Positions 53,993 to 63,240 of a stretch of 64,000 nucleotides of DNA are shown here, in pieces (the stretch's first letter is position 1; every line of letters starts with the position of its first letter). The notes below the pieces were generated by a model, which was given only the letters and a program-made list of their open reading frames with translations, did not search any database and was not told where the DNA came from. Source of the DNA: Diploptera punctata (taxonomy: Eukaryota; Arthropoda; Insecta; Blattodea; Blaberidae); NCBI GenBank assembly GCA_030220185.1, contig JASPKZ010008353.1, positions 533,501 through 597,500 on the forward strand, in the 5' to 3' direction. Both the position numbers and the translations under genes were made by a program.

Positions 53993-54305
53993 GCGCCGTG
54001 GTCGAGTGGTTAGGACAAGATGCAGAGTTACGGGACCTGTGCTGGTTCGAGTCTCCATAGAGGAAGAAAATCTCTCATGGAATTTTGGACCTACCTAGCA
54101 TCGTGAGGCATTTGGGTAGCTACAATAGGTAGCGACTCCAGGTTAAGAAAACAGCTATAACGGCTGGGGGACCCGATATGCTGACCACATGTCACTCCTA
54201 CACTGGCTGGATGATTTTCTACCTCTGGATTAACACATGTGGAAGTGAGGCCAGAAGTTGGCTGGTAGGCCGAGGGCATCTAGGCCCGTCACGCCAGGAA
54301 GAAGA
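53993..54305 (+). mobile_element. SINE-B (tRNA-Leu/Ser-like head)
   Basis: GCGCCGTGGTCGAGTGGTTA, B box GGTTCGAGTCT, AGCATCGTGAGGCATTTGGG, TAGCTACAATAGGTAGCG, ACCACATGTCACTCCTACAC, GAGGCCAGAAGTTGGCTGGT. A head with about 80 bases between A and B box ends fits a tRNA with a long variable arm. Inserted into a LINE remnant. Confidence 0.82.
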
Positions 54306-54984
54306 AGTAGCTGAAGTCAGAAAGATGCGTAAGACAGGAATTTTTGGAGGGATAAAATTACTGTAGCGTAAAAAAAATTGCCAACAAATATTGTTATTAC
54401 CACTACGGTATTTTCTCAATACTAGGAATGCTGATGAATTATAATTTTTGTGAATCAGTTATTGGTTCTGAGTCATGCATTGAGGAGATTCCACGTTCAA
54501 GTGCTTAGACTGATGAAGTTGATTGCATTGTGCTCATTTTTCTCTGTTGTGGTGGTAAATTCTGCATTGGGTTTTCATTGATAATGCGAGGTTGGGAAGT
54601 GGTTTTTACAGAAACGAGAAAATGTTTAAAAACCGATCTATAGCGAGGTTTTTAATTTCCGAGATTCTGTAAAACACTTCAGAAACGTGCGTTGTGCAAT
54701 ATTTTTTTGCGCGATGGTGTTTTCAAAAAAATATTAAAATAATAACATATTTGTTGGAAACATTTGCATTCATTATAAACAACTGACTAACGTTAACAGT
54801 GTGGGCAATGTTTATTAGTTGAGACTACAGCAAGCTGTGACACAAATCAGCCATAAAAATGGGGGCAAGTACGTATTTATTGTTGTATATTGTTTCAACT
54901 AAAGTTCAGTTCATTTAAAATGTAGTGATTTGTTTCGTATAATGTATATTAACACTACTTTTGGATATATTTTTGTATATAGGC
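54306..54984. other. No secure feature
   Basis: 54306-54360 may hold the tail of the interrupted LINE. The remainder is AT-rich with nothing recognised. Confidence 0.5.
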
Positions 54985-55400
54985 CTACATTGTACGTAGT
55001 ATACACGAAGGGCAGTGGTTTTACTCCTCACATCTGGACTCATGCCTCAACCCCTTGGGATACCTCAGTCAAAGGCCATACTCCCAAGTCCCAGTAGGCC
55101 TATCTTGTCCTCCCTATCTATTCGTGTCCAAGTTCAAGTTCTCAGGGAGAAGGTGTTGGAGTCGCAATTTCCGGGATATTGCTGAGCTACATAGTACGTC
55201 AGTTCGCTCAATCCTGACGACCCCACAGTTGGTCCACGGGCTCCTCGAGCCTAGCCGGGAGGAATGATGTCGTAGATCCACCGACCGTTCCCCTGTTCTA
55301 CCTCCAGGGACGCATCCTGCAACCGTTGTGAGACCGGCTAGGGCTTGAATCCTCAAGCCCCACAGTGTGAGACTTTAGTACGTCCAGGTGCTCATCTCCC
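54985..55400. repeat. Unidentified GC-rich block, probably a repeat fragment
   Basis: GC content rises sharply (CCGGGATATTGCTGAGC, CCACGGGCTCCTCGAGCCTA, GACCGGCTAGGGCTTGAA). Overlapping ORFs on both strands (plus 55055-55267, minus 55114-55356) show no domain. Abrupt edges against AT-rich DNA suggest an inserted element, and I cannot name it. Confidence 0.35.
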
Positions 55401-55463
55401 CACACGCAGTTTGTAATATTTAATATTACAGTATAATTATTTAGGTTGGTAAAAGCGAAATGT

Positions 55464-55808
55464 GTCCCGCGCCGTAGCCGAGCGGTTAAGGTAGGAAGCC
55501 TTGGCGCAGAGCTACGGGACTTGCGCTGGTTCGAGTCTCCATGGGGGAAGAAATTTTCTCATGGTATTTCGGCCAGTATGGGACCGGTGCCCACCCAGCA
55601 TCGTGAGGCAATTGGGTAGCTACAATAAGTAGCGGCTCCAGGTTGAGGAACCAGCTATAACGGTTGGGGGACTCGACATGCTAACCACATGTCACCCCTA
55701 CACTAGCTGTTGATGATCTACCTCTGTGATTGACACATGTAGATGTGAAGGGCCAACAGCCGGCTGGTAAAAGGGCAACCGCAGAAAAGTGGAAAGACCT
55801 TCAATCTG
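55464..55808 (+). mobile_element. SINE-B with exact 13-bp target-site duplication
   Basis: GTCCCGCGCCGTAGCCGAGC, GGTTAAGGTAGGAAGCC, B box GGTTCGAGTCT, TTCGGCCAGTATGGGACCGG, ATCGTGAGGCAATTGGGTAG, GCTGGTAAAAGGGCAACC. AAAAGCGAAATGT stands at 55451-55463 and 55809-55821. The best SINE-B copy; its head resembles tRNA-Leu or tRNA-Ser (long variable arm). Confidence 0.92.
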
Positions 55809-55821
55809 AAAAGCGAAATGT

Positions 55822-56600
55822 AGGAAGTTGAACTTTCAATCATGGTCGCCATTACTGTAAGTACGACAAAACGCATTATCGCGCAAAAAGATTATAAACC
55901 AATATCAGTGGAATTATACAACTGAAAACTCACAAAATAACATAAATTCCAGCTTTTGACTGTATGCCAAGGAATTTAAATATTACATAACGTACAATAT
56001 TTAAGCATAGGCCTATATAAATACAAATTTAAAATTCGTATTAACTTATTTAACATAGTGATGGTTTAAGGCGTTTGAGCTTGTCAAGTGCTAAACTAGA
56101 ACTGAAAAAGTTACATTTTATATTAAAACTGATGGATCTACAAGTTACAGAAGTTGCCTAAAATTAAAATGTACGTATCACATTAACTTGAACTAGCAAA
56201 TGTAAGGCCTACATTGGGCAAAATTACAAAATATTAATATAACTATCTCCATGGCGCGACAGGCCTACCATCAGGCTACTTGCCTCACATCAACATTTGT
56301 CATTTACAAACGTTGAAGATGAAATAAAGAGTACAGTTGTGGCATGAGCGCAATATAAATAACATTCTCGTTGTAATGAATAAGGACTGACATGTTTTGT
56401 TAAACTTGTGAGTGAAAAACTTGTTTTTAATATTTATATGTAACGAAAAGGAATATTAAGGTATTCTATGCGATGTCTCAATCTACAGAAGTTGAAATAA
56501 TAAAATAAAAGTAAAACACGCAAATCATATTGTAGCAGTAAGTGAATAATTACTTGAGGAAAATATATATATATATATATATATATGTGTTATAATTCAA
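55822..56600. other. No recognised feature
   Basis: AT-rich; a (TA)n tract at about 56563-56586 precedes the foldback cluster. Confidence 0.6.
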
Positions 56601-56648
56601 TTTTTGACATTGAGCAATTCAAGCTTAATATGACATAAGAAAAATAAA

Positions 56649-56718
56649 TGCTCGGACGGGATTGAACCCGGACCTCTGGATTTATATCCCAGTGCGCTAC
56701 CGATTACGCAACCGAGCA
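56649..56718 (-). repeat. tRNA-like segment, unit I
   Basis: The minus strand gives a 7-bp acceptor TGCTCGG/CCGAGCA and D arm GCGT..GCGC. The anticodon arm is CTGGG/TCCAG with loop ATATAAA (AUA at 34-36), followed by AGGTC and a T arm shortened by one base (TTCAATCCC). Perfect acceptor pairing contrasts with the damaged T loop. Confidence 0.7.
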
Positions 56719-57026
56719 AGTCTAGTACAAACATTAATTTTTCTTATATATATATTTTTTCATTGTTACTAGATGTAGTGGGAACTCGGTCTCCACTGCC
56801 ACCTGGTAGCTCCTATCACAAGTAAGCAAATTAAAGAGAATATTTTAACATACTTTTTCTTATCATGTCATATTAAGCTTGCATTGCTCAATGTCAAAAA
56901 AATAATTATAACATCAATAAAGCGTCACTGCTATAAAGTAAAAATATTCTCTTTAATTTTCATACTTGTGATAGGATGTACCAGGTGGCAGTGGAGACCT
57001 AGTTCCCATTACATCAAGTAACAATG

Positions 57027-57066
<40 letters not shown>

Positions 57067-57083
57067 AATGTTTGTACTAGACT

Positions 57084-57142
57084 TGCTCGGTAGCGCACTG
57101 GGATATAAATCCAGAGGTCCGGGTTCAAGTCCCGTCCGAGGA
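57084..57142 (+). repeat. tRNA-like segment, unit II, D arm deleted
   Basis: TGCTCGGTAGCGCACTGGGA lacks about 12 bases of the D arm relative to units I and III (TAGCG..GTAGCGC collapsed at a repeated TAGCG). The T arm here is full (CCGGG, TTCAAGT, CCCG). The acceptor end is mutated to CCGAGGA. Confidence 0.7.
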
Positions 57143-57358
57143 CTTATTTTTCTTATCATGTCATATTAAGCTTGCATTGCTCAATGTCAAAAATTTAATT
57201 ATAGCATCAAAAAAGCATCACTGCTATAAAGTAAAAATATTCTCTTTAATTTGCTTACTTGTGATAGGAGCTACCAGGTGGCAGTGGAGACCGAGTTCCC
57301 ACTACATCTAGTAACAATGAGAATACATATAAGAAAAAATGAATATTTGTACTAGACT

Positions 57359-57428
57359 TGCTCGGTAGCGTAATCGGTAGCGCACTGGGATATAAATCCA
57401 GAGGTCCGGGTTCAATCCCGTCCGAGCA
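57359..57428 (+). repeat. tRNA-like segment, unit III
   Basis: TGCTCGGTAGCGTAATCGGT, AGCGCACTGGGATATAAATC, CAGAGGTCCGGGTTCAATCC, CGTCCGAGCA: perfect 7-bp acceptor, D and anticodon stems, T loop one base short as in unit I. The body AGCG.AATCGGT resembles elongator tRNAs such as Tyr or Ile, but I cannot assign the parent. Confidence 0.7.
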
Positions 57429-57485
57429 TTAATTTTTCTTATGTTATATATATATATACACACACACACACACCTAAAATATTTA

Positions 57486-59104
57486 GGGTAAGGTGCGGTA
57501 CATTGGTACCATTTTATTAATTAAAGTCGCTCGTAATATCAAGGAAATGCTAAACAGACACATGCTTTTAAGTTTAAATCAAACCTTGAACATTTATTTC
57601 TAAAATATATTACTTTTTGATGAAATTAGAAAACATGTACTTATTTTTTTTTTAAAAAAATGTGTAACTTGGCTCAAGGTACAATATGGTACTTCTACCT
57701 TGAACAGCCTAGTAATGTACCTTGGGCCATTTACACAAAGATTTATTGATACATAGCAATGACAGGTATTGTTCTTAAGTAAACAAAAAATAACCTACAA
57801 ATATAATAGCACATTATACAAACTAAAATCAATAGCAAAAGCAAAGAAGGGAGCCTTCTGGAAGAGCAATTAAGATAATTAGGTGAGGGTAACTTCATAA
57901 AAATGTCTTCATTAGCTACTGAATAAGAACACTTGTTTGCCAGTGGTTGTCTTTTGAGGTGTTTCACAATAAACTGTTCATCCTTATCAACAATCTTAGC
58001 CACAAAGTATTTAACTGTAGATTTTCCAGCAAATTTAATTAACACATATTCATTTTTAAGTGTTTTGTTCTCTAGTTCTTCTTGCAACTGTTGTTACTGA
58101 AGTTCTGACATTGGATCAAAATCACACACTGAGTCTGAAGACATATCATCTCCGCTACTGCTGTCTGCTCGAAAATGATGACTGTTTGTAAAATTTTCTA
58201 TGAACATTGAGAGACAATTTCTTGATAGATTTCAAGCTTGTTCTTTTTTTGAAAATTAATTTTGGAGGTGGAATTATCTTCTTCTGTCCTTTAGTTGCCT
58301 CTATTTAATTTTTTCAGGGGTGTCTGTCAAAATACGAGAACTTTATTTCTTTCCGTCCCTTACTCGAAGGTTTTCTGGCTTCTGCTCTTGGAAATGGCTT
58401 CATGGTCTCTAGTCACGCGCGTGTTGATTGGCCTTCATCAGTCCTCTTTGAGACTGAAGGTAGCATAATATTAAATGGCTGATCATTCACTAATAATTCT
58501 TGATGGGAGATTGGTTCTGCACTTGGCTGAACTGCTTCCAGTCGATCAGTCACGTAGGAAGGGCAAAAATGCGTGTTCTCCAAAAATGTTTTCATTTAAT
58601 GGGACAAGTCCTGTAACACGAAATCCACTTATAATGTTACCTGGAATCAAGCTGAGAGGGTATGATTTACCCATAAATTCATCAACCTCATAAATACGAG
58701 TAAGTGCTGTACCTTGAACCGGCTCAAGGTACAGCCATCTTACATGTTGAACGTACGTGACACTATAATGGACATTATTGCTTGTTATTGCATAAGTTAT
58801 TGTTAAGTTCAATATCTTAATACTATTTAATAATACGTTATACAAACTGCCTACCTTAACATATTTTACAAGATTCCATAAAACAGGGAACTTCATATTA
58901 AATGAAAACTTACCAGCCTGATTTTTACTTCTTCCACTCACAATCAACAAAACCTCAATGACTGTTACTGTGACAAAGGAACGGGGACGAAGTGAAACTT
59001 AAGAGCCATCTAGGAGGATAATCATTAGCTATGTCTGATTTTGGGCGAATGACAGGTCGATAAAGAAAGAATTCACTAGGAGCTCAAGGTACTGCACCTT
59101 CCCC
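57486..59104 (-). mobile_element. pogo/Tigger-like TIR element, deleted
   Basis: GGGTAAGGTGCGGTAC at the left and (minus strand) GGGGAAGGTGCAGTAC at the right, 14 of 16 matching, with TA on both sides (57484-85, 59105-06). Length 1619 bp. Motifs related to the ends recur inside (CTCAAGGTACAATATGGTAC, GGCTCAAGGTACAGCC). The right half lacks the DNA-binding and most of the DDE_1 region of the transposase. Confidence 0.75.
57834..58720 (-). pseudogene. pogo/Tigger-like transposase C-terminal part
   Basis: Minus strand: IYEVDEFMGKSYPLSLIPGN, IISGFRVTGLVPLNENIFGE, HAFLP, a shift, then PSYVTDRLEAVQPSAEPISH. After stops come KPFPRAEARKPSSKGRKEIK, GQKKIIPPPKLIFKK, SSDSVCDFDPMSELQ, QEELENKTLKNEYVLIKFAG, KSTVKYFVAKIVDKDEQFIV. 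The N..SGF..TGI.P.N..IF..D.F.PSYVTDRP stretch is the usual end of insect pogo/Tigger (DDE_1) transposases, and the YVLVKF.GK....FVA.I segment is their common C-terminal extension. The catalytic D residues are missing. Confidence 0.72.
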
Positions 59105-60009
59105 TACTTTAAAATAAATGCGAAAATTCAAAGAGAAATTAAGATAAAACTGAACCAAAAATGCGCCGTATCAACAATGAAGAAGATAATCGTTGCTCAA
59201 ACACAGGTACCACTTATGTGTAACAATCTAACAAAAATAAATAATTAAAGGTTGTCAAGTACTTACCTAATATAATTAACTTACCTATATTTACCTACCG
59301 TGTAATCTAACGTAACTAACCTCACATGAATAAATGTGTTGGAAAATGGCTCTAGGGGAAAGGTGCATAGACATATTGACAACCATATCGGTAGCACGAA
59401 TGATTATCCGATAATTAACGATGTGGTCCGTTGCTACATTCACAGTTTAATATGTCACATAGAAATTGACGAATATTTTCATATGAAGGATTAATTCAGA
59501 TAGAAAAAAATATGTTTTTAATCTCGGCCTAAATTGCTTACATCATTGTTCCATTCAAATCTAATAGGCATTACTTTTTTTAAATGTTTTCAAGCAAATA
59601 AACGCATTCATTTAGATTAGAATTTTACATAACGCAGAATGTGGTAGATTGAATTCTCGTGCTATGCCTGTTCATGTGCGTGGGGAAGACAAATGGCGTT
59701 TTGTTATTAATCTAGCTGTGTTCCGACAGAATGGACACACGACGACCGTAGAATGTGCATTGTGAGTTACACAGGTCACTGCTTGGGAAATAATAACAAT
59801 GACAACTGTATTGTACACACTGGACGTGACATACAGCACTGAATTTCTCTTTAATGCAATACACAATAAGGAAAAATTATAGATATAACGAATGTCAACA
59901 GTTTTCAGAAAAGTGGCTCATTTATTTAACGCCATAGCAGTTCAAATAACGAGACAAACATTTCTGCAGGAGACACTACACTGAACATGTACCTTAGTGT
60001 TGCTTTGCA
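59105..60009. other. No recognised feature
   Basis: AT-rich. ACCTA-type motifs are frequent at 59260-59330, as at 11.1 kb. ORF 59672-59866 has no motif. Confidence 0.55.
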
Positions 60010-60183
60010 AACACAACTGTTGGTAGACCAAAGATGAGGTGGGAGAATACTATTAACTATGATTTGATGGAAGTTGAATATACAGGGAATGATTGGAAAG
60101 CATTAGTTCAGGATATGGATGTTTGGAGAGCTTATGTCCGCGCGGTCATGAATCTACAGGTTCGATAGTGCCAGTGAGTTACC
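60010..60183 (+). mobile_element. LINE 3' end, GTTA-tailed family
   Basis: GTTGGTAGACCAAAGATGAG, GTGGGAGAATACTATTAAC, GATTGGAAAGCATTAGTTCA, TATGTCCGCGCGGTCATGAA, GGTTCGATAGTGCCAGTGAG, TTA. Only one GTTA unit remains in the tail. Confidence 0.8.
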
Positions 60184-61411
60184 TAATCCGGCCGGATATC
60201 AAACTCTAATCTACCAGCAAGGATATACCCATATTACTTCATTGTAAATAAGTTGTTTTATTAAAGTTGTATAAAAATGAAGAGAAATGTGAAGGGTGAA
60301 TTTTAAAGACTTCTTTTATATAGTCAATATGTGAAGAGATTAAATAATATCTCTTGAGAAGATCTTCATGTTTGAAGATATAGTGTGAGAAGATTAAACA
60401 ATATCTTCCTTTGAAATATGAGCCAGGGACTCATTAATATGTAGATTATTCCACAAGCAATGAGGCGAGCATGCAGTATTCTACTGACCCAGTTACACTA
60501 GAGACCGTTAAAAGCCCCTGCAGGAATTAGGCACGCATACACCTACGCAAGCACGCACACCCTTACAACACGCAAATTTCTCACTTTTAAGTATACACAT
60601 TTCACTACCACCTACAAGTTCAACACCTTCTTGAAATTATGTTCATTACAAAATTTAAATCGACAACACTAGATCGATATCTTTAAAATGAGTTCAAAAT
60701 AACGCCCATTAATAACATAGTGTAACAAAAATCAGATATTTATTTTCGTGTAACCCCTTGTTCTTTGGCAAAGTAATCTACTTACTGGCTCATGTTGTAA
60801 TTTGTTTAACAATTAAAATTGTTAATTTTAAAAATTAAATTGATATATCTTTCTCTTCGTTGAGCTGCTGATAGAGTACAATTTAAATTAATGCCAGTAG
60901 ATTTAATCATGAATCAGAGATTGCAATTAAAAACTGCAAGTCTAAATACAGCATTTAAGGAACTTTCAAAATACGAATCTACCTCCGTAAATCAGACCAC
61001 ATAACTCCAGTATTTGAAATGTTGTCTTGGATCCGATTGAAAGACAGGCTAATGTTACATTGCCTCTGCTTCTTATACAACACTTTGTCCACATCATCAC
61101 GCCTTTATATTTACTACTCGCTTACATTCGCTATCCCCCCACCGTAACTAAAACTCACGATCCAGAGAAAATTTAACTTTAGCTGTTCCTCGACAACGAA
61201 TATCTCACTATTCGTAATCGTTTCTTGTTTCAGCCACTGACTCTGGAATTCCTCTCCTCGTATTTCAATGACTGTCCAACTCAAAAACAGTTTAAAAAAA
61301 CTCGCTTTATATTTCTTTAGAAAGTATAATATGTAACCGTATTCCAAGTATACTTTTATTATTCCTTTATATTTAAACTTAATTTACCATGCCATTTACT
61401 TAATCTAATTA
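60184..61411. other. No recognised feature
   Basis: AT-rich; the 77-codon ORF at 61114-61347 (-) has no known motif. Confidence 0.55.
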
Positions 61412-61412
61412 T

Positions 61413-61468
<56 letters not shown>
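61412..61468. repeat. (ATT)n microsatellite
   Basis: About 18 units running directly into a truncated SINE-A1. Confidence 0.96.
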
Positions 61469-61469
<1 letters not shown>

Positions 61470-61675
61470 CCAAACGGTCCCCGAAATCATATGGCCATCA
61501 TCATAATTACCATCATCATCAACCTTATCATCATCATCATCCTTCACAGGTGTGGAAAGCAACGGGAAGCTACTACCACACCTACAATTCCCTAGTAAAG
61601 CTACAAGCATAGCATGAAAATGCTATGATTGCAGTAAAGGACCTGCCTTCGGGCAGAATTACTAAGGATGGACGG
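61469..61675 (+). mobile_element. SINE-A1, 5'-truncated
   Basis: Starts CCCAAACGGTCCCCGAAATC, then (ATC)n, CTTCACAGGTGTGGAAAGCA, CTTCGGGCAGAATTACTAAG, GATGGACGG. The tRNA head is replaced by the (ATT)n tract. Confidence 0.88.
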
Positions 61676-61728
61676 ATTATTATTATTATTATTATTATTA
61701 TTGTTATTATTATTATTATTATTATTAT

Positions 61729-61778
<50 letters not shown>

Positions 61779-61785
61779 TTATTAC
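61676..61785. repeat. (ATT)n(GTA)n compound microsatellite
   Basis: ATT units, then about 16 GTA units, then ATT. Poly-serine, poly-valine, poly-asparagine and poly-threonine ORFs here are artefacts. Confidence 0.96.
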
Positions 61786-61950
61786 TATTTTTCTTTCTTT
61801 CCCTTGTCAACTTTGTATTTTGTAGCCTATGTCTATTATGTATCATTAATCAACATGTAGATAATTCATAATTGTTATTATATGTATAATTTAACCCTGA
61901 TGAAGTGGAAGAGAAGACCTTACGGTCTTAACTGCATCAGGTGAAATAAG
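61786..61950 (+). repeat. LINE 3' UTR end (Jockey/CR1-like family)
   Basis: CTTTCCCTTGTCAACTTTGT, ATTGTTATTATATGTATAAT, CCTGATGAAGTGGAAGAGAA, GACCTTACGGTCTTAACTGC, ATCAGG. Inner stem AAGACC/GGTCTT (loop TTAC) and outer stem CCTGATG/CATCAGG. Confidence 0.72.
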
Positions 61951-62559
61951 TAATTAAATATACATTCTTCCTATTACTACCGGTGCATCATTCTACCAGT
62001 CTGCAGTAAGTATCCATCTTTTATATTAAAATTAATGTTAAGAAGTAAACATTATGAGGTAATAATCATTTAAATTCATCGGATAAATGTATTTGAAAAA
62101 CTCACCTCATAAATGTCGTGCTTCAAACAACATCTCGTCCATCATCAGTCACAACTCCGACTGATGAAATTCTTAGGCCGTCAACTATTCTGTTGTCAAC
62201 ATCTTCTGTGCTGCCATATATGGTTGAAAAGCACGAAATTGATGAGTAAGTTAAAAAAAATCTCTGATGAATTTAAAATTCATCTATTAATCTATTCATC
62301 CATTCATATATATATATAAAACTTAATTGAAACGCCACGTTTTCACTTTGATAACGCGTAAGAGAAGAACAAACCACATAATTCTCTTAATTTCTAGACT
62401 ATTAACTAGATTCATTTTTACGTAAAAAATCACCCATTAGCAATAGGCTTAGTTCGCCTCGTTTTTAACACAGCAATTTCTAGTCTGGGGATATGTGCCA
62501 GGTACGTTCAGCATGTGTTCATATAAACTATTTAAATCAAATGTCATGCACCTTTTGGA
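61951..62559. other. No recognised feature
   Basis: AT-rich, with a short (TA)n at about 62307-62318. Confidence 0.6.
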
Positions 62560-63240
62560 GGAGTAGGCCCTAATACCTCGTTATTGTATTTTGTAAGGTC
62601 AAGAGGGCGATAGATATAGCACCTTGGTTAGAGGTTGACTCGACACCGGTCCTCATCGTACCCAGGATTGAACTTTGATGTCGTCGACGCTACAACAAAT
62701 ACTATTCGTCGTTAGTGATGATCCACATACTGCATGAAGTAGCTCTGCTATTAATAATGGCGGCCGATCTAGACGTGGTAGTCGAAAAAAATATCCCGGC
62801 ACATATATTCCCGATGGGAGCCTTGTCCAGACTTCAGGATGAAATCCACAATGGTGTAGTATAGCTGGCTTAGCTTGCCAGAGAGAGAGATGGAGATAAA
62901 AGGGTAGATCGTTGACCACTTTAGTCCAGATATAAAAGAAAGAACCCACCTTGTTGTCAGTTTTCCTCTTCCCCCTTAGCCCTATTAATATCTGCTGAAG
63001 AAACATCGACAACACTGGTGCCAGCGAGAGAGGTGAGTAACGATGTCTCATTCTACAAATTTCTCGTAAAGTTAAACCAGAGAAACTATAATATTGGCGA
63101 AGGAGTACCTAAACTGACGGAAAAGGTGGCTACCTCATGGGACCAAATCATGAGGAAGCATATCGACATGCTTCAAATTGACAACTTCAAAAAAACTCTT
63201 ACTCAACATCGGGCTGGTCACCAGTCTTGAGGAAAACTAA
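62560..63240 (+). other. Unidentified stretch with balanced composition
   Basis: Less AT-rich than its flanks. The plus strand has a 70-codon ORF (63018-63230, MPAREVSNDVSFYKFLVKLN, SWDQIMRKHIDMLQIDNFKK) and the minus strand a 132-codon ORF (62653-63051). Neither matches a domain I know. It could be an exon-like or retroelement leader remnant, and I cannot decide. Confidence 0.25.

Larger units (their letters stand above)
56601..57440. mobile_element. Cluster of three units with a tRNA-like cassette: one inverted, two tandem
   Basis: Unit I is on the minus strand (56601-56850). Units II (ending near 57190) and III (ending near 57440) are on the plus strand. The shared landmark CTTATCATGTCATATTAAGC starts at 56859 and 57152, a period of 293. 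Each unit has CACTGCTATAAAGTAAAAAT, ATTCTCTTTAAT, the box TACCAGGTGGCAGTGGAGAC, ATATAAGAAAAA, the tRNA-like cassette, then TTCTTATCATGTCATATTAA and CATTGCTCAATGTCAAAAA. These flanks align to the 47-kb foldback, but the cassette differs. Not a usual SINE, because the tRNA part lies in the middle. Confidence 0.8.

Noticed and set aside
47294..57428. Functional tRNA genes
   Set aside because: Anticodon arms have extra bases, T loops or D arms are short, and the segments lie inside repeated units without pol III T-run terminators directly after them. I call them tRNA-like.
61601..61871. Poly-Asn/Thr, poly-Ser and poly-Leu ORFs
   Set aside because: They are translations of (ATT)n and (GTA)n microsatellites; the same applies at 24207-24419, 51039-51263 and 51712-52062.
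63001..63030. LTR retrotransposon primer-binding site (TGGTGCCAGCGAGA)
   Set aside because: No LTR pair, polypurine tract or gag/pol frame nearby.
62653..63051. 132-codon minus ORF
   Set aside because: No domain or coding signature; it overlaps another ORF on the other strand and gives no convincing start context.
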